From an uncultured Muribaculaceae bacterium (GTDB taxonomy: Bacteria > Bacteroidota > Bacteroidia > Bacteroidales > Muribaculaceae), in NCBI GenBank assembly GCA_910584185.1, contig CAJTYC010000026.1, forward strand, positions 1 through 27,533: a stretch of 27,533 nt of DNA, written 5' to 3'. The notes under the pieces were generated by a model, which saw only the letters and a list, made by a program, of their open reading frames with translations, had not been told where the DNA came from and made no database searches. This document shows positions 1 to 8,721 of the stretch, in pieces. Each line of letters opens with the position of its first letter. Within the stretch, counting starts at the first letter, position 1. The position numbers were made by a program, and so were the translations under genes.

Positions 1-77
1 GCCTCCTTACCCCCAGTGGCTTCGCGCCGGCAGGCCACGTTGCATCGCGCACTGGGGGAAAGGAGGCGCCGCCGACG
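1..77. repeat. GC-rich hairpin repeat, copy 1
   Basis: Positions 1-18 and 50-67 are inverted repeats matching at 17 of 18 bases, around a GC-rich loop. Positions 37-77 recur in inverted orientation at 13084-13124 (37 of 41 identical, including an unbroken 21-base block at 37-57). A partial relative in the same orientation as this copy closes the window at 27506-27533. All copies lie outside genes. This is a dispersed intergenic repeat of unknown function. It starts at the window edge, so its true left boundary is not visible. Confidence 0.75.
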
Positions 78-81
78 TCAC

Positions 82-124
82 AAAAAAACTGCGTAGGCAC
101 CACTTGGTGCTTACGCAGTTTTCT
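82..124 (-). terminator. Terminator of the pilus operon
   Basis: A 16-bp stem (86-101 with 107-122, one G·T position) has a very short loop. On the minus strand it is followed by seven T residues (A run at 82-88 on the plus strand), as expected for an intrinsic terminator downstream of the minus-strand operon ending at 191. A shorter T-rich run follows on the plus side, so it may act in both directions. Confidence 0.75.
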
Positions 125-165
125 TGCCTTGCCATAGGCAAATTGCCTTTATTTGCCTAATTGCC
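124..165. repeat. Iterated TTGCC motif
   Basis: TTGCC occurs in direct orientation at 124, 129, 143, 153 and 161 and once inverted (GGCAA, 137-141), which forms a small TTGCC-ATA-GGCAA hairpin. It lies between the operon stop codon and the terminator. It may simply be low-complexity 3' UTR; no function is assigned. Confidence 0.4.
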
Positions 166-190
166 TACAACTTGAAGCTTGCGAAAGTTA

Positions 191-2614
191 TCAGTTGTAG
201 CTGAGGCGGATTGGGGCGTAGCGGAATAGCGAGTATTCGTTTGGCTCTTCGCCTTCGACTCCTGTGCAGATTCGCATGTTGGTGAAAGGGTTGCTCGACA
301 CGTAACTGTCGGTCGCGCTGAACATCTTGAACCAGTAGCCATATTCCGGGCTCGAGGGGCTGTAGCCCTGCGAACCGGTCAGCAACGTGCTTGTCCAGAA
401 GTTTACGTATGCCTCGTTGTTGGGCACGTCGGCTTCGTAATATCCCGCATGGGGGAAGTATATCACGTTGCCGCTCACCTTCGAGTCGGTTGTGTTCAAC
501 GCAAGGATCTTCGTGGTCTCGCCGTTGGCCGACACATCAGTCAGCTTGTTGGTCCAGCCACCCGAAGCCCATGCCTTCACATCAGCCTCCGTAGGTATCA
601 CGAGGCCGCTGAGGTTAAGGGCCTTCGACACGTAGCTCCCCTCATTCTTCGTGCGCGAAATCGCCATGTAGACACCACAGGCATCGGCATTGCCGTGCAG
701 CGAAGCTACCGTAGAGGTGTAGGGTGCGTTGGTCGAAGCCCCGAGGTTGCGGTCAAGGACATAACGACCGTTCACCTTGACAACCTCATAATAGAACCAA
801 CCATATATCTCATGGCCGGGCAGCTGCCAGTTGGCCGTATTGCTTGTCAACTCATGGAATACGCCCGTGCGGTAAAGCGGATACACAATCACGCCATTCG
901 AGCTATTGATGGTCAGCGAGCCGATCTCAATCTTGGGAGTAGCCAGATTGTTGGCTTTCACCACCCAGTAGCCGTTTTGCTCAGTTACCGAGAAATCACC
1001 ACTCACAGCACCCTTGGTATCACCCGAGAGCTTGGGTATCTTGTATGTCATGGTGCGGTTGTTGACAGCCGCGAAGTGGAGGCCCTGGTTACGCTCCGCG
1101 CCACGGTTCTGCTCCGGCAGAAGGCCCTTGCAGGTGTTGTCAATCCAATCGAAATAGTCATTCACCACACTGCCGAGACCTTCAGCGATAACCTTGCGGC
1201 GCGGGTCGCGCTTGAGGTCATGGGCGAGCTGAATCACTTTGAACGAACGGGTGAGTTCACCGGCGCGGACAGTGATGACTGCCTCGCGAGAGCTCACGCT
1301 GCTGCCGTTCTCATCCACCTTGAGGGTGGCGTGGAAGCGACGGCCCGTGCTGTGAGCGCCCGAAGGGAGGCCTGTTACAGTAGTGGCACTCCCCCACTGC
1401 AGGTTTGCGCCGTCCACATGCGCCCACGACTGCGAACTCGTGGCCGAAAGCTGACCGGTATAAGAAGTCACCACATCGAAGCTCACAGTGCCCGCAGCAT
1501 AGTCGCAAGTAACGTCGCCCCCTATGCCGAGCATATAGTCGCGTGTGGCGATGATGTCGGTGATGGCTTCATCGCGCTCGGTAATCTCCACGGTGAGACG
1601 GTTGTCAGGCTCAGCTTTGCAAGCCTCATCATAAGATGTCCATCCCTTGGCACGTACCTCCTTGACCGTCACGATGTAGTGATAATTGCGGAGCACAGGC
1701 ACCGGGGTGTAGATATAGGCATTCTCAATTTCCGAGCCGGCAGGAGTCTGGCCGGGATGCTGCGTAGACCACGTGGGGTTGATTTCACGGGTGCGGAAAG
1801 CCACAGGATAGTAACCCTCCACGCCGTCATACTTTATCTTGACAATCACGCGGGCGCAATCATTGCCCGACTGAGCCGGGGTCTCGAAGAGAGCCACCTC
1901 ATCAGCCGCACCCTTCATGCCGGACTTATAAGTATAAGCCACGCCGGCAGGGAGAGTCGGAGCCTTGACACCGGTCACGGCACCCGAAGCGTCAGCAACC
2001 GAATTGGCAGAAGTCGGAGCAACCACACCGGTAGCGGCGGTGCCATAGGCACCAATTCCGGTAATCGTAAAGCCTTTGGCGGCAGCATCCATCTTCACCG
2101 AAGCCTTGGCGTTGGCACGAAGCAGAGTCATCTTCGAATTGTTGGAGATAAGGCCACTGAGCTTCGAGGAGCCCCAAAGCACGCCGGCCTGTGGGTCAGA
2201 GATTGTGATAGAGCTGAGAGCCGGAGCGCCGTTGGCGTTGTCGGGAAGCTTGTCGGCACCCACATTGGTGACGACCTGCACAGAATTGGTCAGCTTATGG
2301 ATAGGCACCGTCATAGAGTAAGTGCCGTTGTTGAGCTGCCAACCCGAAGTGAAGCGCTTCGTGCTTAGCCCCTTGCCATCCTTGTCATAGCAAAGCACAG
2401 TCAAGGAAGCCACGGCAGGGTCGGCGGCACGGGTGCCGAGTTCCACCTGAGTCTCAGGGGGCACAGTCAGCGTGAGGGTTATCTCCGCCGGCACCTCATC
2501 GACTACCGTCGGGTCATCTAACACCGAGTCAGACGCACAAGCCGCCAAGAGAGAGAGCGGAAGCAGCCCGGCAAAATATCTAAAATATTTCTTAAATTTC
2601 ATCATTTGAATCAT
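191..2614 (-). CDS. Large pilus accessory/tip lipoprotein, BACON-like and FISUMP-like
   Basis: This is the last gene of the pilus operon, 807 aa, 18 nt after the preceding stop. A lipoprotein signal ends in LAAC (Cys26). Starts at Met1, Met4 or Met5 are all possible; Met4/5 give a more typical short basic n-region. Arg62 sits in GTRAAD, resembling the [S/T]RA processing site of Bacteroidales pilins. The N-terminal half is beta-rich and fimbrillin-like. Around residues 355-460 there is a BACON-like stretch (SREAVITVRAGE followed by V.Q). The C-terminal ~170 residues contain DRNLGAS, VIPTEADVKAW, NFWTST and NMRICTG, resembling the FISUMP (TIGR02145) type of domain. It is most likely a surface-exposed minor or tip pilin that binds a ligand. 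The pilus role is well supported by context; the domain names are by eye and less certain. Confidence 0.8.
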   Translation of the reverse strand: MIQMMKFKKYFRYFAGLLPLSLLAACASDSVLDDPTVVDEVPAEITLTLTVPPETQVELGTRAADPAVASLTVLCYDKDGKGLSTKRFTSGWQLNNGTYSMTVPIHKLTNSVQVVTNVGADKLPDNANGAPALSSITISDPQAGVLWGSSKLSGLISNNSKMTLLRANAKASVKMDAAAKGFTITGIGAYGTAATGVVAPTSANSVADASGAVTGVKAPTLPAGVAYTYKSGMKGAADEVALFETPAQSGNDCARVIVKIKYDGVEGYYPVAFRTREINPTWSTQHPGQTPAGSEIENAYIYTPVPVLRNYHYIVTVKEVRAKGWTSYDEACKAEPDNRLTVEITERDEAITDIIATRDYMLGIGGDVTCDYAAGTVSFDVVTSYTGQLSATSSQSWAHVDGANLQWGSATTVTGLPSGAHSTGRRFHATLKVDENGSSVSSREAVITVRAGELTRSFKVIQLAHDLKRDPRRKVIAEGLGSVVNDYFDWIDNTCKGLLPEQNRGAERNQGLHFAAVNNRTMTYKIPKLSGDTKGAVSGDFSVTEQNGYWVVKANNLATPKIEIGSLTINSSNGVIVYPLYRTGVFHELTSNTANWQLPGHEIYGWFYYEVVKVNGRYVLDRNLGASTNAPYTSTVASLHGNADACGVYMAISRTKNEGSYVSKALNLSGLVIPTEADVKAWASGGWTNKLTDVSANGETTKILALNTTDSKVSGNVIYFPHAGYYEADVPNNEAYVNFWTSTLLTGSQGYSPSSPEYGYWFKMFSATDSYVSSNPFTNMRICTGVEGEEPNEYSLFRYAPIRLSYN

Positions 2615-2632
2615 TTTAATTTGAACTCGATG

Positions 2633-5600
2633 TTAGAAATTCTTTGTACGCGACCACTTCTTGGTAGAAGTGTTGAAGTAACCTGTATTACCGGGATAAG
2701 CCTGACCGTTGAAAAGAACGGACTGCGTACCCCCGGAAGTTGCGGAGCTTGTCGGCTGATCTCCATAATTACCCCAATCTTTAGTGTTTGTATAGGCAAT
2801 CTTGGAAGCCGTGCTTTGCAATTGATAACCTGTTTTGTTATCATCGCTTTGGCCTCGCTGTTCACTTCGAGAATTGTTTTGGAACAAAACCTTTCCATTC
2901 TGCCAGCCTGCCGGCACTTCTATCCTATAAATTTTACCGTTACCCTCAGTATTATAGAATTTCATTTCGGGAGTAGTGCTCCAGCTTGTATATTCTCCAC
3001 CGTTAGAACCTTCATAGAAATAAGCACGAGGCGCACCGTTAGTCCAATTATTGGCATCAAGCACACCAAGATAGACATATTGCGGAACTCCGACAGTTGT
3101 AGTCGTGCCACCCTCAAACTTAATGGTGATACCCTTGGCATACTTGCCCTGCGGACATTTCAGCTTGATTTTGGTCAGATAGCTGCCGTCAGACTGACGA
3201 GTACTTGTCACCGTATTGCTCCATATCGAGTAACGGGTATTATCGTTTGCAATGCCACTGGAGGCGTTGCCATAATTCTTGAACCACCCGATCACCTTGG
3301 CATTGGAATAAATCGAGAACTCTATATCCTCAATCACAGGCTTGTCGTCGAACGTATAGAAGTAAGGTTCAGAAGTCGGGTCAAACACGATATAACCTTC
3401 ACGATCCTCAAAGTCGAACAATGGAATACCCGGGTCAAGGTGGTGCGAGGCACGATGAAGTGTAAAACCTTCCTTCGAGTCCCAACCATTATGGAAGATC
3501 ATAAGGGTCTCTCCCGGACGAGGCTTATTGTAATATTCCCTCTCCGCTGCAGTTGCCTTATCAGTGTATGATTCTGATATAGGAGACATCTCCTCACCGA
3601 GACGATAATACCACCATCCGGGATTGTTGAAGTCGGGTGTCAATCGGGTGTCTCCATTTCCGGTGCTCTTGTCATCATAGTTCTTGGTGAATCGCCACAC
3701 GGGCTGCGTCGGGTCAACGCCGGTAGTCTCGCCAACCTGCGACCAGATATAGACACGATGGCAATCACGGGCATTATTATCCACATTGCTCGAATATGTG
3801 TTAGTCCAGAAGTCAATCCAGTTATTGCTGCCGCCTTCTGTCGGGAAGTTATAACGGGTGCCATCGATAGTAAGGAACTCCGATGTTTTGTTAGAACCAG
3901 TGGTACCCTTATGGTAGTCATTGATGGAGCGGAAGTAAATCTGGTAGCTTCCCGTCGGGGGCATCACGATTACCTGAAAGGGGCGCGTGCCGTTGTGGCC
4001 GAGGTCCACGAGGTCTTGCTTTGCATCTTCCTGAGTTTGCGCGTTGTTGTACATGCGCTTATATTTACCGGGATAGAAGTCGAAGTAACTGTAAATCGTG
4101 GCACCGGGGTTGCTCGATGTGGCCGGATTGTCAAGAGCCGTCACAGTGATGTAACCCTCCGAAGCTGTCGGGTCAGTACATTCTATCCTGACTCGCTTGG
4201 CGGCGTCGGTGCCGTTGGCCTCACGTATCACTATCTTCTTCGACTTGATTACATTGCTTGCAGGCTCGCTGCTCGAACCGAGAAGCACCTCACCGAGATG
4301 ACCGGCACCCGACTTCGTAAGGTAGACACCGCCGAGGTTGGTGCGATAATGGAAGGTCTTCTTGTTGAGGTTAGATTCAGAAGTGTTATACTTGATCTTG
4401 ACAAGCTCCTCAATCTCGAAATAGGGTGTTATGTCGAAATCTACATAGAAATATTTCTTGATATTTCCGGCCTTGATATAGCACTTCGCGGCCTTGTCGC
4501 CCTTGCCGAGGCGGTCGCTGCGGAGAGTCGAGACAATATCGATGCTGAGGTTTACCTTGGCTATATACTTCTTGTTGGTCTGGTCCCATACGAACTCCAC
4601 GATACGCTGACCGTTGGATGTGGGTATGGTGGACTCACACTTGATCTCCACATTGCCGCGACCGTCGGTGTCGTAAATCAGCTCATCGTTGAGCAGAGAC
4701 TCCACACTTAAGCGTGTCTTGGAGAGCGTAAGATATGTATGCACGAAGTCTGCGGGGAGCAGAGTCTCCGACCAGCTGCGTGCCACAACACGAGTGTCGA
4801 GTTCGGCGGTGCCAAGTGTCTTCACCGTACCAATCACCTCATAATAGGTGTCGCGAGGAAGCGTCTTGGCATTAGGTGCGCCATCATAGCCACCCAGAGC
4901 GATAGAGTATTTATTTCTCACCGAACCCTCCTTGCCATCAGCACCACACACGTAAGCGTTAATATCAAGACGAGTCTGCTGCGAAGCTTCGGCTGCATAA
5001 CGTTCGGGGAGATACACGGTGCCCTGCCAGAGCCACTTGGAGGTGGGAGCTGAGGGAGTTGCCACTGCATTGCCCGAAGCGGTCACTACGTCGTTCTTGC
5101 CATTAGCATTGGCGTCAACTTTCGAATAGTTATCGAAATAGCTGCCCGAAGCAGCGAGCGAACGCACATCGTAGAGCTTCGACTCATCGGTGACAAGCGA
5201 AGACTTGGTGGAGACCTGCTGCAATGAGGCATCCTTAATCTTGAGTCCGTTTTCACCAAACAGGTCTGCCACACCGGCAATCGACTTGTCGAAGATTATG
5301 TTATAACGCACCTTGACGCAGGCGAACTTCATGCTGAGTTCGTGCACAGTTGGGGTCTTGGTGCCCTCGGCCGGGATTGTGGTGCCGGCGGTGGGCTCAT
5401 ATATCATGGGGAGGTTGCCCGGCTCGGGAAGCTGCGAGGTGTAGTCAAGAATCACCTTCTTGAGCTGGTCCTCGGAGATTATGCCCGACACGAGCACGTC
5501 CGGAATGTTGGCCATCACATAGATGGAGTAGTCGCCCGGACGCAAGCCTTTGAGTGTGAATGTCTGGCTCGTCTTGTCGGAGATCATCTGACTGCCGATG

Positions 5601-5875
5601 GCAAGGACCCTGTTTTCCACCACACCCGGAGCGAATGCGATGAGCCGGAGCGAGTTGATCTTGCACTCCTGCTCGGTGGCGTCGACGCGGTCGCCGTCAG
5701 CTCCGGCACGGGTGGCCTGAGGCAAGGCGACAGTCAACACCAGCTGGGTGCCGTCTTCGTAGCTGTCACCCTCTGTCTCAGGGGCATCGAAGATGGAGTC
5801 AGCACAACCTGACAAGCCAACCAATGCAAAAGCCAAGACAAGTAGACTCAATATTTTGTAACTGGAGTATTTCAT
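2633..5875 (-). CDS. Large pilus accessory lipoprotein, DUF4906-like, putative tip adhesin
   Basis: The protein is 1080 aa. A signal peptide with lipobox LSGC (Cys24) is followed by an acidic linker and Arg56 in ATRAGA, a probable pilin-type processing site. The N-terminal ~350 residues look like a fimbrillin/DUF4906 protein (INSLRLIAF, GDYSIYVMANIP). The long middle is beta-rich with no motif I recognise. The last ~150 residues resemble a starch-binding CBM26-like module: YVYLGVLDANNW, AYFYEG, YRIEVPAGW and VLFQNNSRSEQ at about 931-1020. Unlike the major pilin and the anchor, it lacks the C-terminal VNILSWAKRV strand. That suggests a cap or tip position, which receives a donor strand but does not give one. 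It lies 46 nt after the anchor gene and 18 nt before the next accessory gene, so it is co-transcribed. Confidence 0.82.
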   Translation of the reverse strand: MKYSSYKILSLLVLAFALVGLSGCADSIFDAPETEGDSYEDGTQLVLTVALPQATRAGADGDRVDATEQECKINSLRLIAFAPGVVENRVLAIGSQMISDKTSQTFTLKGLRPGDYSIYVMANIPDVLVSGIISEDQLKKVILDYTSQLPEPGNLPMIYEPTAGTTIPAEGTKTPTVHELSMKFACVKVRYNIIFDKSIAGVADLFGENGLKIKDASLQQVSTKSSLVTDESKLYDVRSLAASGSYFDNYSKVDANANGKNDVVTASGNAVATPSAPTSKWLWQGTVYLPERYAAEASQQTRLDINAYVCGADGKEGSVRNKYSIALGGYDGAPNAKTLPRDTYYEVIGTVKTLGTAELDTRVVARSWSETLLPADFVHTYLTLSKTRLSVESLLNDELIYDTDGRGNVEIKCESTIPTSNGQRIVEFVWDQTNKKYIAKVNLSIDIVSTLRSDRLGKGDKAAKCYIKAGNIKKYFYVDFDITPYFEIEELVKIKYNTSESNLNKKTFHYRTNLGGVYLTKSGAGHLGEVLLGSSSEPASNVIKSKKIVIREANGTDAAKRVRIECTDPTASEGYITVTALDNPATSSNPGATIYSYFDFYPGKYKRMYNNAQTQEDAKQDLVDLGHNGTRPFQVIVMPPTGSYQIYFRSINDYHKGTTGSNKTSEFLTIDGTRYNFPTEGGSNNWIDFWTNTYSSNVDNNARDCHRVYIWSQVGETTGVDPTQPVWRFTKNYDDKSTGNGDTRLTPDFNNPGWWYYRLGEEMSPISESYTDKATAAEREYYNKPRPGETLMIFHNGWDSKEGFTLHRASHHLDPGIPLFDFEDREGYIVFDPTSEPYFYTFDDKPVIEDIEFSIYSNAKVIGWFKNYGNASSGIANDNTRYSIWSNTVTSTRQSDGSYLTKIKLKCPQGKYAKGITIKFEGGTTTTVGVPQYVYLGVLDANNWTNGAPRAYFYEGSNGGEYTSWSTTPEMKFYNTEGNGKIYRIEVPAGWQNGKVLFQNNSRSEQRGQSDDNKTGYQLQSTASKIAYTNTKDWGNYGDQPTSSATSGGTQSVLFNGQAYPGNTGYFNTSTKKWSRTKNF

Positions 5876-5921
5876 GTTATTGCAAATCTAACAAAATATG
5901 CACATACACAAGACATGGGTC

Positions 5922-7025
5922 TTAAAGATGCACGTTATCAACACGTTTAGCCCATGAGAGTATGTTTACGAAAACATTGGCATAGCTCCACGATTTATCG
6001 TTGAGCACCACCTGCGCCTCATAATCAAATTCGCGGTCGAGATATTCCTGTTCAGACCAGTTATGCTGCGCGAAGGCGGCATTACCCTTCACGAGGAGGT
6101 CGGCAAGGAGGGCAATCTCAGTGACACTGCCGGTCGACTTATTGCGGAAGCATAGCTTGACGCGCTGATTGCCTTCCTGGTGCATTATGAAGCGGGGCAG
6201 ACCGAAGTCGAGCACATTGCAACGGTTGCCGTTCTTGTCATCCTCCACGGCAGACTTGAACGGGGTGCAACGGATCACGGAAGTTGCTCCCGAATAATTG
6301 CCCAACACATCCATGCGGTCGCGCGGCTGGCGCGATTCGATCCATACCTCGTAATTCGAGAAGTCAGTGTTCTTGGGGAAATTTTCATGGAAGTATGATA
6401 TCCTGACGTGGTTGGTGACACGCATCAGATTTACGGTGCCGTTGACCACGATATCCTCTTCCTGGGGGTCGCCTTCCACAGGCTCCTTAGCCTCCGGGAT
6501 AACGATAGGCACGGCGGCGCGTGTGGTCCAGAGAGTGTCGAGCATCACATTATTGTGAGGCACGTAAGAGTTGACATGGTCGAGGCCGATGCTCAGTTTG
6601 GAGACGCCCTCGTTCATGGAGGGTTCGGTGAGGCGGAACTTGGCGCCGCTCTCGTTGAGCGCAGCCTGATAGCCGCCCGTATGTCCGTAAGCCACAGCAT
6701 ATGCACTATAATTGCCGGGCGGGAGAGCGAGAGGGATCTTGAAGCCCTCCTGCTTCAGCGCATTGCCGGTGGAATAGTTGGAATGCTCTTCGGTCAATAC
6801 CATATGGTCGTTCTCGTCAAACACATACACCTTTACGGTGCCGACATCGGAGCCGAAGCGGTCTGCCAGAGTGGTGTTGTAATTATAAGAGAAGTCGAGA
6901 TAGGCACTCACGTTAGGCTTGACGGCACAATCATCAAGATCATCGTGCATGAAGTCACAACTTGCCAGGCCGGTGAGGGCCATGGCAAGTGTGAGCATAT
7001 GCATTGTTGTTTTCTTAATATTCAT
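5922..7025 (-). CDS. FimB/Mfa2-family pilus anchor lipoprotein
   Basis: The protein is 367 aa with signal peptide and lipobox LASC (Cys23). After the lipid site, DDLDDC is followed by an aromatic-rich YNYNTTLADRFG and VGTVKVYVFDEND, the usual start of the first domain in FimB/Mfa2 anchors. In Porphyromonas these proteins hold the pilus base in the outer membrane and limit filament length. No [S/T]RA site follows the lipobox, so the protein should stay lipidated. Its last 16 residues end FVNILSWAKRVDNVHL, nearly identical to the end of the major pilin encoded just upstream. The gene starts 27 nt after the pilin stop and lies 46 nt before the tip protein gene. It could instead be a minor shaft subunit, but length and position favour an anchor. 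Confidence 0.87.
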   Translation of the reverse strand: MNIKKTTMHMLTLAMALTGLASCDFMHDDLDDCAVKPNVSAYLDFSYNYNTTLADRFGSDVGTVKVYVFDENDHMVLTEEHSNYSTGNALKQEGFKIPLALPPGNYSAYAVAYGHTGGYQAALNESGAKFRLTEPSMNEGVSKLSIGLDHVNSYVPHNNVMLDTLWTTRAAVPIVIPEAKEPVEGDPQEEDIVVNGTVNLMRVTNHVRISYFHENFPKNTDFSNYEVWIESRQPRDRMDVLGNYSGATSVIRCTPFKSAVEDDKNGNRCNVLDFGLPRFIMHQEGNQRVKLCFRNKSTGSVTEIALLADLLVKGNAAFAQHNWSEQEYLDREFDYEAQVVLNDKSWSYANVFVNILSWAKRVDNVHL

Positions 7026-7052
7026 CGTATGTCGTCAGAATAATAGGGTCAA

Positions 7053-8696
7053 TTAGAGGTCGACGTTGTGAACGCGCTTAGCCCAGCTGAGTATGTTGAC
7101 CGACACTGAGATATAGAAGTCGTTGACGTCGTCGGGGATGTTGGGGTCGATCTCGGGCACCACGGGGCTGCCGGGGTCGGAGATAGAGTTGACCACCACC
7201 TCATACCAGTTGTTTCGGACCATGCCGTAACGGCCGAGATACTTGAGGTTGTCGCCATTATAGGTAGGATCACCCACCTGCCAGGGAGTCTCGGTGACGG
7301 GGTCGAAGTGCTTCACGCGGCTCACATAGTAAGTGTTGCCACCGGTATAAGTAGCGATAATCTTGGCATCAGACTCGCCGAAACCGAGAGCCACGGCCAC
7401 CTGCTTTTTCTGGTCAGCTGAGAGATCGGAGCCATCTTTCTTGATGCTGATTTCGTTGAGTGCGTGATAACCCGCCACAGTGGCCACTGAACCAAGGTCT
7501 ACGGTGATAGTACCGCCGATGGTGTTGTGAGCCACGTTCTCAATGTTGGTCTTGAGGTTGGCCACAGTCCAAAGGGTATTGAGAGTGCCGAGACGGAAGA
7601 AAGTCTCACCCTCAGTCATGCCGGCAGGAGTGTAGGATGCACGCACAAGCACACGTGTGGTCTGACCCTGGAGCTGATTGTTGATATCAAAAGTGTTTTC
7701 GAGAGCATACTCGCAAGCTGGATTGGCGGTAACATCGCTTATCACATTGAATGCAGCCTTCACCTGTTCCAAGGTAGTGGGGGTGGTAGCGTCGCTGTAG
7801 TTAGGGTCGATAGCCCAGAACACACGCTTGAAGAGTTTGCCGGAGCCAAAGAAACGGTTGAGCGTGCCGTTACCGCTCCAGATGTCAGCATAAGAAGCCG
7901 TCAGGCCGTCAGTGACCTGAAGCGCATAAGAGGTCTTGTTGGTAATATCGAGACCCCATGCGTTGATCTTGACCTTATCACCCTTGAAGAGGCCGTCAGC
8001 AATAGTCTCAGGGTTGGCAGCTGTGAGGCTGACCTTTGCCACGTTGCGCTGCACATAAGCCACCGAAGCGGGAGTGCCGTCAGAAGCGGCCTGGGCAGCG
8101 GTCTGGAAAATCTTGGTCTTATTCACATCGCGAAGCACAGTGGGTTCCACAGTAGCACTCTGATACTCGGGAGCAGAAGACATGGTGATATATTTTGCAC
8201 CGTCAGCCTCAAGAATCATCTTGCTCGTCTGAGCCACCTTCGACCAGTCGCCAAGCTTCTGTCCGGAAGTGGGGAACACGAAGTCGGTGGTGTAATTGAG
8301 CACCACGATGGCACCATACTGCACATTGTCGTTCTTAGGTTCCACATTTTCAAGTTTTGCCACACCGGTAGATGTTGTAGTCACTTCGCCGGTAGCAGCA
8401 TCAGTCCATGACATGCCGGTAAGCTCGCCCATGCATAGAAATGTTGACTCAGCATCGGTTGCAGCTTTCTTGAAGATAAGCACGCGACCATTTTTCACTG
8501 CATACTCAGAGGGCGTGCCCTGCTCATCGGTGACAGCACGAGAGCCGGCGCCGTGCACAGAGGGGAGATTAACACTGAAGGCCGCGAAGCCGGTTTCTGC
8601 AGTGTTGTTGGAAGATATGTTCTCGGGTGCTTCGTTAGAGCACGACACCATGATGGCACATGCGGCTGCCATTACGCCGAATTTCAAAGATTTCAT
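7053..8696 (-). CDS. Mfa1-family major pilin
   Basis: The protein is 547 aa, close to P. gingivalis Mfa1. It has a lipoprotein signal with MVSC (Cys19) and then GSRAVTD, where Arg53 is the likely site of Arg-specific trimming that frees the acceptor groove. The N-terminal FimA-like domain covers about residues 35-290. The C-terminal fimbrillin domain carries the family signature GRYGMVRNNWYEVVVNSI at about 484-501, then GSPVVP, and ends SVNILSWAKRVHNVDL, the probable donor strand. It is exported as a lipoprotein, trimmed at the surface and polymerised by strand exchange. It lies 25 nt after the DUF3868 gene and 27 nt before the anchor gene, as is usual for these loci. Confidence 0.92.
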   Translation of the reverse strand: MKSLKFGVMAAACAIMVSCSNEAPENISSNNTAETGFAAFSVNLPSVHGAGSRAVTDEQGTPSEYAVKNGRVLIFKKAATDAESTFLCMGELTGMSWTDAATGEVTTTSTGVAKLENVEPKNDNVQYGAIVVLNYTTDFVFPTSGQKLGDWSKVAQTSKMILEADGAKYITMSSAPEYQSATVEPTVLRDVNKTKIFQTAAQAASDGTPASVAYVQRNVAKVSLTAANPETIADGLFKGDKVKINAWGLDITNKTSYALQVTDGLTASYADIWSGNGTLNRFFGSGKLFKRVFWAIDPNYSDATTPTTLEQVKAAFNVISDVTANPACEYALENTFDINNQLQGQTTRVLVRASYTPAGMTEGETFFRLGTLNTLWTVANLKTNIENVAHNTIGGTITVDLGSVATVAGYHALNEISIKKDGSDLSADQKKQVAVALGFGESDAKIIATYTGGNTYYVSRVKHFDPVTETPWQVGDPTYNGDNLKYLGRYGMVRNNWYEVVVNSISDPGSPVVPEIDPNIPDDVNDFYISVSVNILSWAKRVHNVDL

Positions 8697-8721
8697 GAAT
8701 ATTGGTAATTTTAAGTTTTTT

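Noticed and set aside
449..2368. Long plus-strand open frame (639 codons) opposite the 807-aa pilus protein
   Set aside because: It is antisense to a well-supported lipoprotein gene, lacks a signal or any recognisable domain, and is rich in His/Arg/Ala as expected from reading the complement of a GC-rich gene.
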